Source of the DNA: an uncultured Mediterraneibacter sp.
Lineage (GTDB): Bacteria > Bacillota > Clostridia > Lachnospirales > Lachnospiraceae
DNA length: 50,696 bases
NCBI RefSeq assembly: GCF_944377805.1
Contig: NZ_CALWFZ010000005.1
Span: 1-50,696, forward strand
Reading direction: 5' to 3'
Each line of letters opens with the position of its first letter. The first letter of the stretch is position 1. The position numbers were made by a program, and so were the translations under genes. The notes below the pieces were generated by a model. The model saw only the letters and a list, made by a program, of their open reading frames with translations. It ran no database searches and was not told the DNA's origin. Below are positions 24,822 to 34,200 of the stretch, piece by piece.

Positions 24822-24850
24822 TTCAAAAACAGAATACTTTGTGGTATAAT
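24822..24850 (+). promoter_or_regulatory. Candidate promoter of murA
   Basis: A consensus -10 TATAAT (24845-24850) has a weak -35 TTCAAA (24822-24827) with 17 bases between them. The leader is about 105 bases and no terminator was seen in it. Confidence 0.5.
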
Positions 24851-24961
24851 ATATGCGCAAGTGCAATCTGTTCGGATTTTCTTGCATAGGCTTAAAAGTA
24901 TCGGACTTGAAATACAGAGGGGAATACAAATAAGATAATAAGATCAAAGTCGAGGTGCGAA

Positions 24962-26254
24962 ATGGAGCAATATATAATTAAAGGCGGCAATCCACTTGTG
25001 GGAGAAGTGGAGATTGGGGGCGCCAAAAATGCAGCTCTTGCTATTCTGGCAGCAGCGATTATGACGGATGAGACGGTTGTGATTGACAATCTGCCGGACG
25101 TCAACGATGTCAATGTCATGCTTGAGGCAATCAGTGGGATCGGAGCAATGGTGCAGCGGATTGACAGACACACAGTTAAGATCAATGGCAGCACGATCAG
25201 CAATTTTGACATTGAGTATGACTATATTAAGAAAATCAGAGCTTCCTATTATCTGCTGGGAGCGCTGCTCGGAAAATACAAGCGGGCGGAAGTTGCGCTG
25301 CCCGGAGGATGCAATATCGGAAGCAGGCCGATAGACCAGCATCTGAAAGGTTTTCGCGCGCTCGGCGCGGATGTGGATATTGAACATGGCAAGATCGTCG
25401 CCGAGGCGGAACAGCTCAGGGGAACTCATCTGTATTTTGATGTTGTTACCGTGGGAGCCACGATTAACGTGATGATGGCCGCGTCCATGTCTGAAGGGCT
25501 TACCATTATGGAAAACGTGGCAAAAGAGCCACATGTTGTAGATGTGGCAAATTTCCTCAACAGTATGGGAGCGAATATCAGAGGCGCAGGAACAGATGTA
25601 ATTAAGATCAGAGGCGTGCGTTCTCTCCACAAAACCGAGTATTCCATCATCCCGGATCAGATCGAGGCCGGTACATTTATGTTTGCCGCCGCGGCTACGA
25701 AGGGGGACGTCACGGTTATGAACGTGATACCAAAGCATCTGGACGCCACGATTTCAAAGCTGATTGACATTGGATGCGAGGTGGAGGAGTTCGATGACGC
25801 CGTACGAGTCGTGGCAAAAGGACGTCTGAGAAATACCCAGGTAAAGACGCTTCCGTATCCGGGCTATCCGACAGATATGCAGCCTCAGATCGGTGTGGTT
25901 CTTGCGCTGGCCAGAGGCACGAGCACGATCACGGAGAGTATCTTCGAGAACCGCTTCAAGTATCTCGCCGAGCTTGCCCGTATGGGCGCCCGGGTGAAAG
26001 TAGAGGGCAACTCTGCTACGATAGAGGGTGTTGAGAACTTTTCGGCGGCCAGGGTGAGCGCACCGGACTTAAGAGCCGGCGCGGCACTGTGTATCGCGGG
26101 GCTGGCGGCGGATGGAATCACCATAGTAGATGATATCGTCTATATTCAGAGAGGATATGAGAGATTTGAGGAGAAGCTCAGAAGTCTCGGCGGTATGATT
26201 GAGAAGGTGACCAACGAAAAAGAGATACAGAAGTTCAAACTGAAAGTAGGATAG
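24962..26254 (+). CDS. murA: UDP-N-acetylglucosamine 1-carboxyvinyltransferase
   Basis: MurA transfers enolpyruvate from PEP to UDP-GlcNAc, the first committed step of peptidoglycan synthesis. Its 430 residues are full length. The PEP-binding region begins GGNPLVGEVEIGGAKNAAL with the catalytic lysine in GAKNA. The mobile loop PGGCNIGSRPIDQH carries the active-site C117, the fosfomycin target. YPTDMQPQ and the C-terminal DLRAGAALCIAGL are also typical. The start follows GAGGTGCGAA. Firmicutes often have two MurA copies; which one this is cannot be told from the window. Confidence 0.95.
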   Translation: MEQYIIKGGNPLVGEVEIGGAKNAALAILAAAIMTDETVVIDNLPDVNDVNVMLEAISGIGAMVQRIDRHTVKINGSTISNFDIEYDYIKKIRASYYLLGALLGKYKRAEVALPGGCNIGSRPIDQHLKGFRALGADVDIEHGKIVAEAEQLRGTHLYFDVVTVGATINVMMAASMSEGLTIMENVAKEPHVVDVANFLNSMGANIRGAGTDVIKIRGVRSLHKTEYSIIPDQIEAGTFMFAAAATKGDVTVMNVIPKHLDATISKLIDIGCEVEEFDDAVRVVAKGRLRNTQVKTLPYPGYPTDMQPQIGVVLALARGTSTITESIFENRFKYLAELARMGARVKVEGNSATIEGVENFSAARVSAPDLRAGAALCIAGLAADGITIVDDIVYIQRGYERFEEKLRSLGGMIEKVTNEKEIQKFKLKVG

Positions 26255-26284
26255 AGTATAAAAAATAAACATAGTATTGACTTT

Positions 26285-26428
26285 CTCTTATTCAGAGCAG
26301 TGGAGATACAAAGGATCTGTGAAGCTGCGGCAACCCCTTGACAGGAAGGTGCCAACCTGAGCGAGTAATCGAACAATAAGAGGGTTGTTGAATCAATATC
26401 AGCAGTCCGCTTCGCGGACTGTTTTTTT
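26285..26428 (+). ncRNA. SAM-I (S-box) riboswitch with terminator, before metK
   Basis: P1 pairs CTCTTATT (26285-26292) with AATAAGAG (26375-26382). Inside are the family signatures CAGAG, GTGGAG, GCGGCAACC, AAGGTGCCAACCTGAGCGA. The P3 arm (AGATACAAAGGATCT) is more A-rich than the usual GGGA-GGCCC type. A terminator follows: CAGTCCGC (26403-26410) with GCGGACTG (26414-26421) and T7. High SAM should stabilise P1 and stop transcription before metK, a standard off-switch for SAM synthesis. Confidence 0.9.
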
Positions 26429-26431
26429 ATG

Positions 26432-26481
26432 ATGGCGACCGCTTACAATCCGGAATGTGTCTTTTGGCGTTCCCGGTGATT
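26432..26481 (+). repeat. Dispersed post-terminator repeat, copy C
   Basis: It begins just after the T-run of the riboswitch terminator. The order is GGCGAC-CGCTTAC, AATC (26447-26450), CGGAA, a GTC-TTTT-GGC tip, CCGG and GATT (26478-26481), matching copy A along the whole length with a few changes. It lies between the riboswitch and the metK ribosome binding site, so it is on every metK mRNA. Confidence 0.65.
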
Positions 26482-26542
26482 ATGAGGCGATTCAGGGAGA
26501 AAGTCGGGCCGGTATATCCGGCGGAAAGAAAGGAGAAGAGTT

Positions 26543-27733
26543 ATGATGGAAAAATTATTATTTACGTCAGAGTCTGTTACGGAGGGGCATCCCGATAAGA
26601 TGTGCGATCAGATCTCAGACGCGATTCTGGACGCGCTGATGGAACAGGATCCCATGAGCCGCGTGGCATGTGAGACATGCTGCACGACAGGTATGGTAAT
26701 GGTCATGGGAGAGATCACTACAAAAGCATATGTGGATATTCCCAAAATTGTGAGGGATACGGTCCGCGAGATCGGTTATACAAGGGGGAAATACGGTTTT
26801 GACGCAGATACATGCGGTGTGATTACTACGATCGACGAGCAGTCGGCGGACATTGCCCTTGGCGTTGATAAGGCGCTTGAGGCCAGAGAGAATACGATGA
26901 GCGAGGAAAATATCGAGGCGATCGGAGCCGGAGACCAGGGAATGATGTTCGGGTACGCGTCGGATGAGACGGAAGAATACATGCCCTATCCGATAGCGCT
27001 GGCGCATAAGCTCTCCCGCAGGCTTACCGAGGTGCGCAAGGACGGCACCCTTCCTTATCTTCGCCCGGACGGCAAAACTCAGGTCACGGTGGAATACGAT
27101 GAGAACCGCATCCCGAAAAGGCTGGACGCGGTAGTACTGTCCACTCAGCATGATCCGGATGTGACATGTGAGCAGATACACGCCGACATCAGGAAATATG
27201 TGTTTGATAAGATCATACCGGCAGAAATGACAGATGACAATACGAAGTTCTTTATCAATCCCACCGGAAGGTTTGTCATCGGCGGCCCTCACGGCGACAG
27301 CGGACTTACCGGCCGCAAGATCATCGTGGATACATACGGCGGGATGGCCAGACATGGCGGCGGCGCGTTTTCAGGAAAGGACTGTACGAAAGTAGACCGT
27401 TCCGCCGCGTACGCGGCCCGCTATGCGGCGAAAAATATTGTAGGAGCAGGACTTGCGAAGCGCTGCGAGATTCAGCTCTCCTATGCAATCGGCGTGGCCC
27501 GGCCCACATCCGTCTCAGTGGATACATTCGGCACCGGACGGGTGTCGGATGAGAAGTTAGTTGAGATCATCCGGGAGAACTTTGATATGAGGCCCGCGGG
27601 CATCATCCGTATGCTTGATTTGCGCAGACCAATCTACAGACAGACGGCTGCTTACGGACATTTCGGTCGTACGGACCTGGATCTTCCGTGGGAGCGTCTG
27701 GACAAGGTTGACGAGCTGAAGAAATATCTGTAA
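26543..27733 (+). CDS. metK: S-adenosylmethionine synthetase
   Basis: MetK makes S-adenosylmethionine from methionine and ATP. Its 396 residues are full length. Signatures seen are [20 protein letters not shown] at the start, the hexapeptide-like [33 protein letters not shown], and [19 protein letters not shown] with the phosphate-binding P-loop. The start has two adjacent Met codons (26543, 26546) after AAGGAGAAGAG. Control is by the SAM-I riboswitch 115 bases upstream. Confidence 0.97.
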   Translation: MMEKLLFTSESVTEGHPDKMCDQISDAILDALMEQDPMSRVACETCCTTGMVMVMGEITTKAYVDIPKIVRDTVREIGYTRGKYGFDADTCGVITTIDEQSADIALGVDKALEARENTMSEENIEAIGAGDQGMMFGYASDETEEYMPYPIALAHKLSRRLTEVRKDGTLPYLRPDGKTQVTVEYDENRIPKRLDAVVLSTQHDPDVTCEQIHADIRKYVFDKIIPAEMTDDNTKFFINPTGRFVIGGPHGDSGLTGRKIIVDTYGGMARHGGGAFSGKDCTKVDRSAAYAARYAAKNIVGAGLAKRCEIQLSYAIGVARPTSVSVDTFGTGRVSDEKLVEIIRENFDMRPAGIIRMLDLRRPIYRQTAAYGHFGRTDLDLPWERLDKVDELKKYL

Positions 27734-27799
27734 AATATTCACCAAACAGATGCCAACCGTGTGTTTACTGAAGCGCGCTTGTTTAGAGAGGAACTGTGG

Positions 27800-28858
27800 A
27801 TGAAATTAAAAACAAAGCTTGTCATTGTGTTTATAACCGTTATGATTCTGCCGACGATCTTTATGTCGGTGGCTATGTATACGTTCGGAACCGGAGGGGA
27901 GGCCGCTGAAATACTCCAGCTGTATATGATGCTGGTATTTCTCACGACAGCGCTTCTGATCTACTGGATCTACCGGTCTGTGTCGGTTCCGCTTACGAAA
28001 CTTCAGAAGGCGGCCCGCAATATCAAAGAAGGAAATCTGGACTTTGAGATCAGGCAGGAGTCGGACGATGAGATAGGACAGCTTTGCCAGGATTTTGAAG
28101 AGATGCGCCTGCGCCTGAAAGCGAATGCGGAGGAGAAGGTTCAGTTTGACCGTGAAAACAAGGAGCTGATAAGCAACATCTCCCATGACCTGAAGACGCC
28201 CATCACTGCCATCAAAGGTTATGTGGAAGGAATCATGGACGGCGTGGCGGATACTCCGGAAAAGATAGACAGATATATTAAGACCATATATAATAAAGCC
28301 AATGAGATGGATCTCCTCATCAATGAGCTGACTTTGTACTCCAAGATTGATACGAACAGGATCCCCTATGATTTCGCGACGATCTCGGCAAAGGAGTATT
28401 TTGAAGACTGTGCCGCGGATCTTCACATGGAACTGGAATCAAAAGGCGTATCCTTCCATTATAACAATACGATGGAAGAGGACTGCAAGGTGATCGTAGA
28501 TCCCGAGCAGCTGAGGAGAGTCATCAATAATATCGTGTCAAATTCCCTGAAGTATATGGATAAACCGAACGGGAGAGTCACGATGGAGCTAAAGGACGTG
28601 GGAGATTTTGTCCAGATTGAGCTGGGCGACAATGGAAAAGGGATAGCAGCAAAAGATCTGCCCTATATTTTCGACAGGTTCTACCGGACGGATGCGTCCA
28701 GGAACTCGTCAAAGGGTGGAAGCGGCATCGGACTTTCTATTGTGAAAAAGATCGTCGAGGAGCACGGAGGTAATATCTGGGCCACCAGTGACGAGGGCGC
28801 TGGTACGACTATGTATTTTGTAATCAGAAAATATCAGGAGGTACCAATTGATGAGTAA
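27800..28858 (+). CDS. Membrane sensor histidine kinase
   Basis: A two-component sensor of 352 residues. Two membrane helices lie near 5-25 and 36-58 with almost no outside loop, so it may sense something within or at the membrane. A HAMP domain (about 58-110) is followed by the dimerisation domain with H129 in NISHDLKTP. The ATPase domain has the N box VINNIVSNSLKYM, DNGKGI and GGSGIGLSIVKKIVEEHGG. The start 27800 is chosen for GAGGAAC upstream and for the helix that begins there. The stop overlaps the start of the partner regulator by 8 bases. The stimulus is unknown; short-loop kinases often sense antibiotics or envelope stress. Confidence 0.92.
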   Translation: MKLKTKLVIVFITVMILPTIFMSVAMYTFGTGGEAAEILQLYMMLVFLTTALLIYWIYRSVSVPLTKLQKAARNIKEGNLDFEIRQESDDEIGQLCQDFEEMRLRLKANAEEKVQFDRENKELISNISHDLKTPITAIKGYVEGIMDGVADTPEKIDRYIKTIYNKANEMDLLINELTLYSKIDTNRIPYDFATISAKEYFEDCAADLHMELESKGVSFHYNNTMEEDCKVIVDPEQLRRVINNIVSNSLKYMDKPNGRVTMELKDVGDFVQIELGDNGKGIAAKDLPYIFDRFYRTDASRNSSKGGSGIGLSIVKKIVEEHGGNIWATSDEGAGTTMYFVIRKYQEVPIDE

Positions 28859-29543
28859 GCGTATATTGATTATCGAAGATGAGGAGAGCATCGCTGATCT
28901 GGAGAAGGACTATCTGGAGCTGAGTAATTTTGAAGTCGAGGTGGCCAACGACGGGCAGGCGGGTCTGACAAAAGGATTGAATGAAGACTTTGACCTCATT
29001 ATCCTTGACCTGATGCTTCCGGGAGTGGACGGATTTGAGATCTGCCGGCAGATCAGAGATAAGAAAAACACCCCGATCATTATGGTGTCGGCGAAAAAGG
29101 ACGATATTGACAAAATCAGGGGTCTCGGTCTGGGAGCGGACGATTATATGACAAAACCTTTCAGCCCCAGCGAGCTGGTAGCCCGAGTGAAAGCCCACCT
29201 TGCCCGGTATGAGAGACTGATCGGCAGCAATGTGGAGGAGAATGAAGTCATTGAGATCCGTGGGCTGAAGATCGACACAACAGCAAGGCGTGTGTGGGTG
29301 AACGGCGAGGAGCGGTCATTTACAACGAAAGAATTCGATCTGCTCGCTTTTCTGGCAGGGCATCCGAATCATGTATACACGAAGGAAGAGCTATTCCGTG
29401 AGATCTGGGACATGGAGTCCATCGGAGATATTGCGACTGTAACTGTCCACATTAAGAAGATCAGGGAAAAGATAGAGTACGATACTTCACACCCACAATA
29501 TATCGAGACGATCTGGGGTGTGGGATATCGGTTTAAGGTATAA
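28851..29543 (+). CDS. OmpR-family response regulator
   Basis: A 230-residue DNA-binding response regulator. The receiver domain (1-120) has acidic residues EDEE, the phosphorylated D53 in ILDLMLPG, and K103-type lysine in TKPF. The C-terminal winged-helix domain (about 130-230) ends WGVGYRFKV, typical of the PhoB/VanR group. The start 28851 follows AGGAGG and overlaps the kinase stop. One possible target type, a turn-spaced direct repeat, is seen at 1298-1323 but nothing links them. Confidence 0.95.
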   Translation: MSKRILIIEDEESIADLEKDYLELSNFEVEVANDGQAGLTKGLNEDFDLIILDLMLPGVDGFEICRQIRDKKNTPIIMVSAKKDDIDKIRGLGLGADDYMTKPFSPSELVARVKAHLARYERLIGSNVEENEVIEIRGLKIDTTARRVWVNGEERSFTTKEFDLLAFLAGHPNHVYTKEELFREIWDMESIGDIATVTVHIKKIREKIEYDTSHPQYIETIWGVGYRFKV

Positions 29544-29565
29544 AGCTAAAAAATAAAACAGACAT

Positions 29566-29612
29566 CTGCCGTCCGGCAATACCAGTTGCGGTATAACCGG
29601 GCGGTATTTTTT
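29566..29612. terminator. Bidirectional terminator between convergent genes
   Basis: CCGTCCGG (29569-29576) pairs with CCGGGCGG (29597-29604, one G-U), with AATACC/GGTATA inside. It is followed by TTTTTT (29607-29612) on the plus strand and by a T-rich stretch on the minus strand. It serves the two-component pair and the YczE-type gene. Confidence 0.8.
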
Positions 29613-29640
29613 GCGCCGGCGACGAGCATAGCAGCGATAG
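29613..29640 (+). repeat. Weak post-terminator repeat match, copy E
   Basis: The sequence after the T-run reads GCGCCGGCGACGAGC, the same opening as copy D (GACGGCGACGAGCC), but the rest is not conserved. It may be a decayed copy or a chance match. Confidence 0.35.
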
Positions 29641-29643
29641 TTG

Positions 29644-30303
29644 TCAGAACGTCTGCGGTCCCTCCTGTGAACGAAAGAACAATGCATCGAGAAAAGAAAG
29701 CTTTCTTCCGAACAGTCTGGCGATGAAACCGACCAGAAGCGCCGCGATGATGGTTCCCTCTCTGACTCCGTCCAGGCGGTGTGAAAAGGCCAGAGAGAGC
29801 ACGGCCGCGATGACAGTCAGCGACACATCAAATGCTACCTTTGTTGCGCCAAATTCTGTATTCCATACGGAGGAGACGGCCCGGACAAAAGATTCGCCCG
29901 GCAGCATTGCTACATTTGCCAGCACTTCAGTGTATACGCCGAATCCCAGAATCAGACATCCGATCAGAAGATAGATCACACTGGATATGTATGACTGAGG
30001 ATTGACGAAGAAAAGAATCATCATAGTCAGGTCGATAAAATATCCAAATACAATCGAAATTGGAATCTGCAGCAGATGCTCCGCCTTAAAATTCCTGCGA
30101 AGTATGATAAGCTGGAACAAGATGAGCAGCAGGCTGAAGGCAATCGTGAACTGCCCGAGCGTAAGCGGGAAATTCAGGCTGAGTACATAAGGGATCGAGG
30201 AGATTGGAGAGGTACCAAGATTCGCCTTTGTGATCAGACTGACGCCCAGTGAATTGATGAAAAGTCCGGTGAAAAATATAATATAACGTTTCAGTTTTTC
30301 CAT
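29644..30303 (-). CDS. YczE/YitT-type integral membrane protein
   Basis: A 219-residue protein with about five hydrophobic segments. It begins MEKLKRYIIFFTGLFINSLGVSLITKANLGTSPISSIPYVLSL, split in family style by TKANLGTSP, and later has GFGVYTEVLANVAMLPGE and VAFDVSLTVIAAVLSL. This pattern is the YczE/DUF6198 group; function is unknown, although B. subtilis YczE has been linked to bacillaene-type metabolite production. The start 30303 is preferred over an upstream frame because the family begins there. It follows the MarR gene by 7 bases on the minus strand, so it is likely its regulated partner. Confidence 0.8.
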   Translation of the reverse strand: MEKLKRYIIFFTGLFINSLGVSLITKANLGTSPISSIPYVLSLNFPLTLGQFTIAFSLLLILFQLIILRRNFKAEHLLQIPISIVFGYFIDLTMMILFFVNPQSYISSVIYLLIGCLILGFGVYTEVLANVAMLPGESFVRAVSSVWNTEFGATKVAFDVSLTVIAAVLSLAFSHRLDGVREGTIIAALLVGFIARLFGRKLSFLDALFFRSQEGPQTF

Positions 30304-30310
30304 AGTTCTG

Positions 30311-30727
30311 TCATTCCTTTGTGTTTTTATAAATTCTCTGGAACAGCTCCATAAAGTGTTCCCTGTCTTCCGCAGAGATACCTCTGAATGCTTCTTCTTC
30401 CAGTTTATCGAAAGCATTTGTTACAAACTCTAACTTTGATTTCCCCTGCTCAGTCATGAAAACGTAGCAGCTTCTGCGGTTGCCTTCGAGCATACGGCGT
30501 TCGACAAGCCCGGTCTCTTCCATGCGATTTAAGAGTGTGGTGAGAGTGCCCGGCTCGATATGGCATCCATATGCGATGTCTTTCTGACTGGCGCCATCGT
30601 GGTCTTTCAGATAGTCAAGTACTTTGGGCTGCCCGATGGTCAGGCCGGTTCCTTTGAGACTGGCGAGAAGTTTCTTTTGCAACATGGAGTGTTCAGCCAT
30701 AATCAGATAGTGGAAAGAACTGCTCAT
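30311..30727 (-). CDS. MarR-family transcriptional regulator
   Basis: A 138-residue winged-helix repressor. The DNA-binding region is seen as KDIAYGCHIEPGTLTTLLNRMEETGLVERR, with the wing in LEGNRRSCYVFMTEQGK. N- and C-terminal helices would form the dimer. It is the first gene of a two-gene minus-strand operon with the YczE-type protein. A perfect palindrome lies just after its predicted transcription start, which suggests that it controls itself and the membrane protein. The ligand is unknown. Confidence 0.9.
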   Translation of the reverse strand: MSSSFHYLIMAEHSMLQKKLLASLKGTGLTIGQPKVLDYLKDHDGASQKDIAYGCHIEPGTLTTLLNRMEETGLVERRMLEGNRRSCYVFMTEQGKSKLEFVTNAFDKLEEEAFRGISAEDREHFMELFQRIYKNTKE

Positions 30728-30769
30728 GATAGTATCTCCTCTCGTGACAAATTGTTTGAAAGAAAACAG

Positions 30770-30825
30770 TTTGAATTCAAATTATACAGCATTATCCATT
30801 ATACGAAGAGAAAAGAATATGTCAA
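30770..30825 (-). promoter_or_regulatory. marR promoter and candidate MarR operator
   Basis: On the minus strand, TTGACA (30825-30820) and TATAAT (30803-30798) are spaced by 16 bases, a near-ideal promoter. The 12-bp perfect palindrome TTTGAATTCAAA (30770-30781) lies about 10 bases downstream of the expected start, a blocking position. A related half site, TTTTGAATTC, occurs at 30852-30861. Confidence 0.7.
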
Positions 30826-30892
30826 GAATAAATTATGATGATAAAAATTCCTTTTGAATTCACGCCACTCCATATTGTGCAATTTGCATAAT

Positions 30893-30906
30893 ATTAAACG
30901 TTTAAT
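30893..30906. promoter_or_regulatory. LacI-type operator O1, perfect palindrome
   Basis: ATTAAACGTTTAAT is a perfect 14-bp palindrome with a central CG, typical of LacI-family sites. It lies about 295 bases before the giant surface protein gene and is flanked by further near-symmetry (GCATAA on the left, TTATGC on the right). The other copies are at 31036, 38344 and 43795. Confidence 0.75.
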
Positions 30907-31200
30907 TTATGCTTGCGTATATAAGTAATGCATGGTATTATTCTAAATAACATAAAAAAATTGAGAGGATGTGGTTTGAAAAAAGTATAAGAATGAAACG
31001 GGCAGAGAAAATAAAGGGGGATAATGCTTAAAATATAAAACGTTTAACTTACCTGATATGAAGCAAAACTCTGTACTCTGCCGGCTGATGCATGGCTCTT
31101 TTGTTACAGTAAATTGTCTGTATCGGCAGGTAACTATGGGATAGTATGCGTGTACAGGAAATACCTGCACACGGACGCCTTTAGCAGAAAGGAAAAAGTT
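30907..31200 (+). promoter_or_regulatory. Long leader of the surface protein gene with operator O2
   Basis: No gene is seen here. TAAAACGTTTAA (31036-31047) is the second operator, one base off the perfect palindrome. With O1 it forms a pair 142 bases apart, a spacing that would allow DNA looping. A TATATAAG stretch near 30918 may be a -10 region but has no convincing -35, so the promoter is unresolved. The ribosome binding site AGAAAGG stands near 31187-31193. Confidence 0.5.
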
Positions 31201-34200
31201 ATGAAGAAAGGGCTTTCTATTGTGCTGTCATCAGTTATGGTGGCAACCACATTGTCGGTGATCCCGGCGGCAAAAGTTGAGGCGGCGCCGTCATCCGATG
31301 CAATCTCCAACACCAGTCTCAGCGCGGAAATCGGAGATCTGGGGCAAATTTCTTCTCTGACGATCAACAACAATAGAAAGAACAGCTACGGACAGGACGT
31401 AAATTTTGTACTGCCAAACGATTCGTCAGGACAGAACAATGAGGCGCATCAGTGGATGGGAGAGATGATCTTTTCATACAGAACAAGTGAGGACGGAACT
31501 TTTCCCGATGACAGAAGCGGATTTGTTGAAGTAGATACAAACAGAACACTGGCAGCAGGCGGATCCACTACATATTCGGATGCATCCGAGAACCTGGAGT
31601 CCAATCCTTACATTGAGAAGAATGTTGAGGATGACAAGGTGGAAGTCACCTTCAGGGGACAGGATCCTGCTTCCGCAGATGAGCGTACAATGAAGGGATT
31701 CGATGTGCATTCAGTGTTTGATATGGGAACAGATGACGGGTCCCTGCTCTGGTCGATTACACTGGAGAACACAAGCGGGGACTACATTGAGTTCGGGGAT
31801 GTGGGACTTCCCATGCCGTGGAACAATAAGTATGCGGATATCAGCGATACATACAATAACCGCATGACGGTGCATACTTTTGCAGGCGCTGACAGCGGGT
31901 ACGCTTACGCTATCCGAACCAGTGGGGAAGGAAACTATATTATGTTTACTCCGGTCCCGGAAACCGGCGCAAGAATCGAATACATTGATCAGTGGATCGG
32001 CAGTACAGGCGGCGGAATGAACGGCGTGCAGGGGACGCGAGACGGAGAGCTGTATGCAAACTGGACAAGCGATACCGGCGGATGGTTCCCGGGACTGAGC
32101 GTATATTACATTCACTCTAAAGATATTCAGAAGACGGGGCGAGGTTACTTTACAGATGCTACCAGTCTTGTGCTGAAACCGGGCGAGAGCAAGACATATC
32201 AGTTCAAGTTCTCGGCAGTGCGCGCGGGTGACAATACTCCTCAGGAAAGCGCTGAGGAGTATAATAACGCATCGGATTCTGTAGAAGAGCGCGAGAACAA
32301 CCAGCGTTCCATCCTATATGATTCGGGAATGATTGACGCAGTTGCAGTGCCGGGATTTCAGACGGCCATCAATATGCCTGCAGAGCTGGATCTTCATTAT
32401 GATCCCGACAGAATTACAGATGTACATGTGGAAATCCAGTGTGTGCATGAGAATGATCCCTGGGACGAAGAACATATCCCGGAGCAGGCAGAGGGGATGG
32501 TAAATAATTCCAGAAGTGTAGAGCACTCGGATACAGATTCTGTCACATGGAAAGAATCGAAAAAACTGGATGGTGAGATGCATAATATTTATGAATTGAC
32601 TTTTGGATGCATCGGAAACAACAGTGTGCGCGTGGAATATACACTGGATGGTAAATATGAGAAATTTACGCAGTTTGAGTTCAATGTACTCGAAGAACTG
32701 GATCAGACAATTGAAGCGCACTCTGACTTTATGGTAGAAAATACACAGGATAATGACCCGGACAGCGCTACATACGGTATCTACAGCGACTGGTATCTTT
32801 CAAGCGGACTTGATCCGTATGAGAGCACACACTGGGGTGACGACTGGAGTCATGATAACATCAACTTCATGACAATGAAGAACTATCTTGATCCGGAGCC
32901 GGAAGAGGTAGAATCGATTGAGAAGTATCTGATTGACTTCATGTGGAACACTTACATGAAAAATACGCAGGATAACTACATAGTGGCAAACTATCTGAGC
33001 GGATCCGGAGCATACAGTGACACAAGTTCGCCATATACGAGAACATTTTCTGAGGTAATGGAGGCCACCGGTTTTTTCAATATGTACCGGATCGTAAAGT
33101 CATATCCCGATTTGATCGATTACCGTGAGCCTGCGGAGTGGTATTTGGAAAAGGCATATAATATTTACAATAAGCGCGTGGGAGCCAGCGCGGTCGGCTT
33201 TTACGGAGAACAACAGGTGCCCCAGATTATCGAGGCGCTCCGCGAGGAAGGCATGACGGAAGAGGCGGCTGTGCTGCAGGAACAGTTTGCTCTGGATAAG
33301 GGAACGATCATGGCCACTGCAGATTATCCCTACGGCTCAGAGTTTGAGTATGATAATACAGGTGAAGAGGGCGCTTACGCTGCTGCAAACGCACTTATAC
33401 AATATTATCCCGACAGCGAGCATACGGAAGCGGCTCTTAATAATATGGAAAGAGCGGAGTGGAAGACCCGCGCGATGCGTGGCATACAACCTACATGGTA
33501 CTATTATGCAGACCCGGTATTCCGAGGCGGTGAGAGCTGGTGGAATTTTCAGTATACCGCGTCTCTGGCAGGATCCATTATGGATGACTGGCTCAGATAT
33601 CAGGACAATGGCTGGGATACAGATTCCAGCGCATGGGCACAGCGCGTGAACTATGCGGCGAAACTTTCCAACTTTAATGCGATCAATATGGGGCAGATTT
33701 CAGCTGAATCCATAGGAGGCATCAGCTGGAGATATACAGCTTCAAAAGGAGGGAACGGGGCTCAGAATGTAAATGACGGCGGAACCCGGGTGATGAACAA
33801 TGGCTGGAACGATTTTTCGGGTGAGAGTGAAGAGGGTCTTTACGGTTCTCTGCTGAGGATCAGCGCTGATGTTACAACAGATCCGGTGTTTGGCCTGACA
33901 GGTTATGGCGCAGAAGTGTCCAAGGAAGGTACGCGCTACACAGTTGCTCCGCTGGATGGGATCGGCAAGAGAATCAACCTTATTGACGACAAAGTATATG
34001 TAGAACTGGAGCAGGATTCTTGTACAACAGCTGTGATTGACGAGGCCGGCGATTATATTAACCTGACAGTAAACAATATAACAGGCACAGAACATCTGTC
34101 AAAAATCACATTAAGCGGAGCGGGCGTTGAAAACGGATACTATAGCGTGAAAGTAAACGAAGAAGCAGGAGAGCAGTGTTGTGTATCCGGAAATGAAGGC

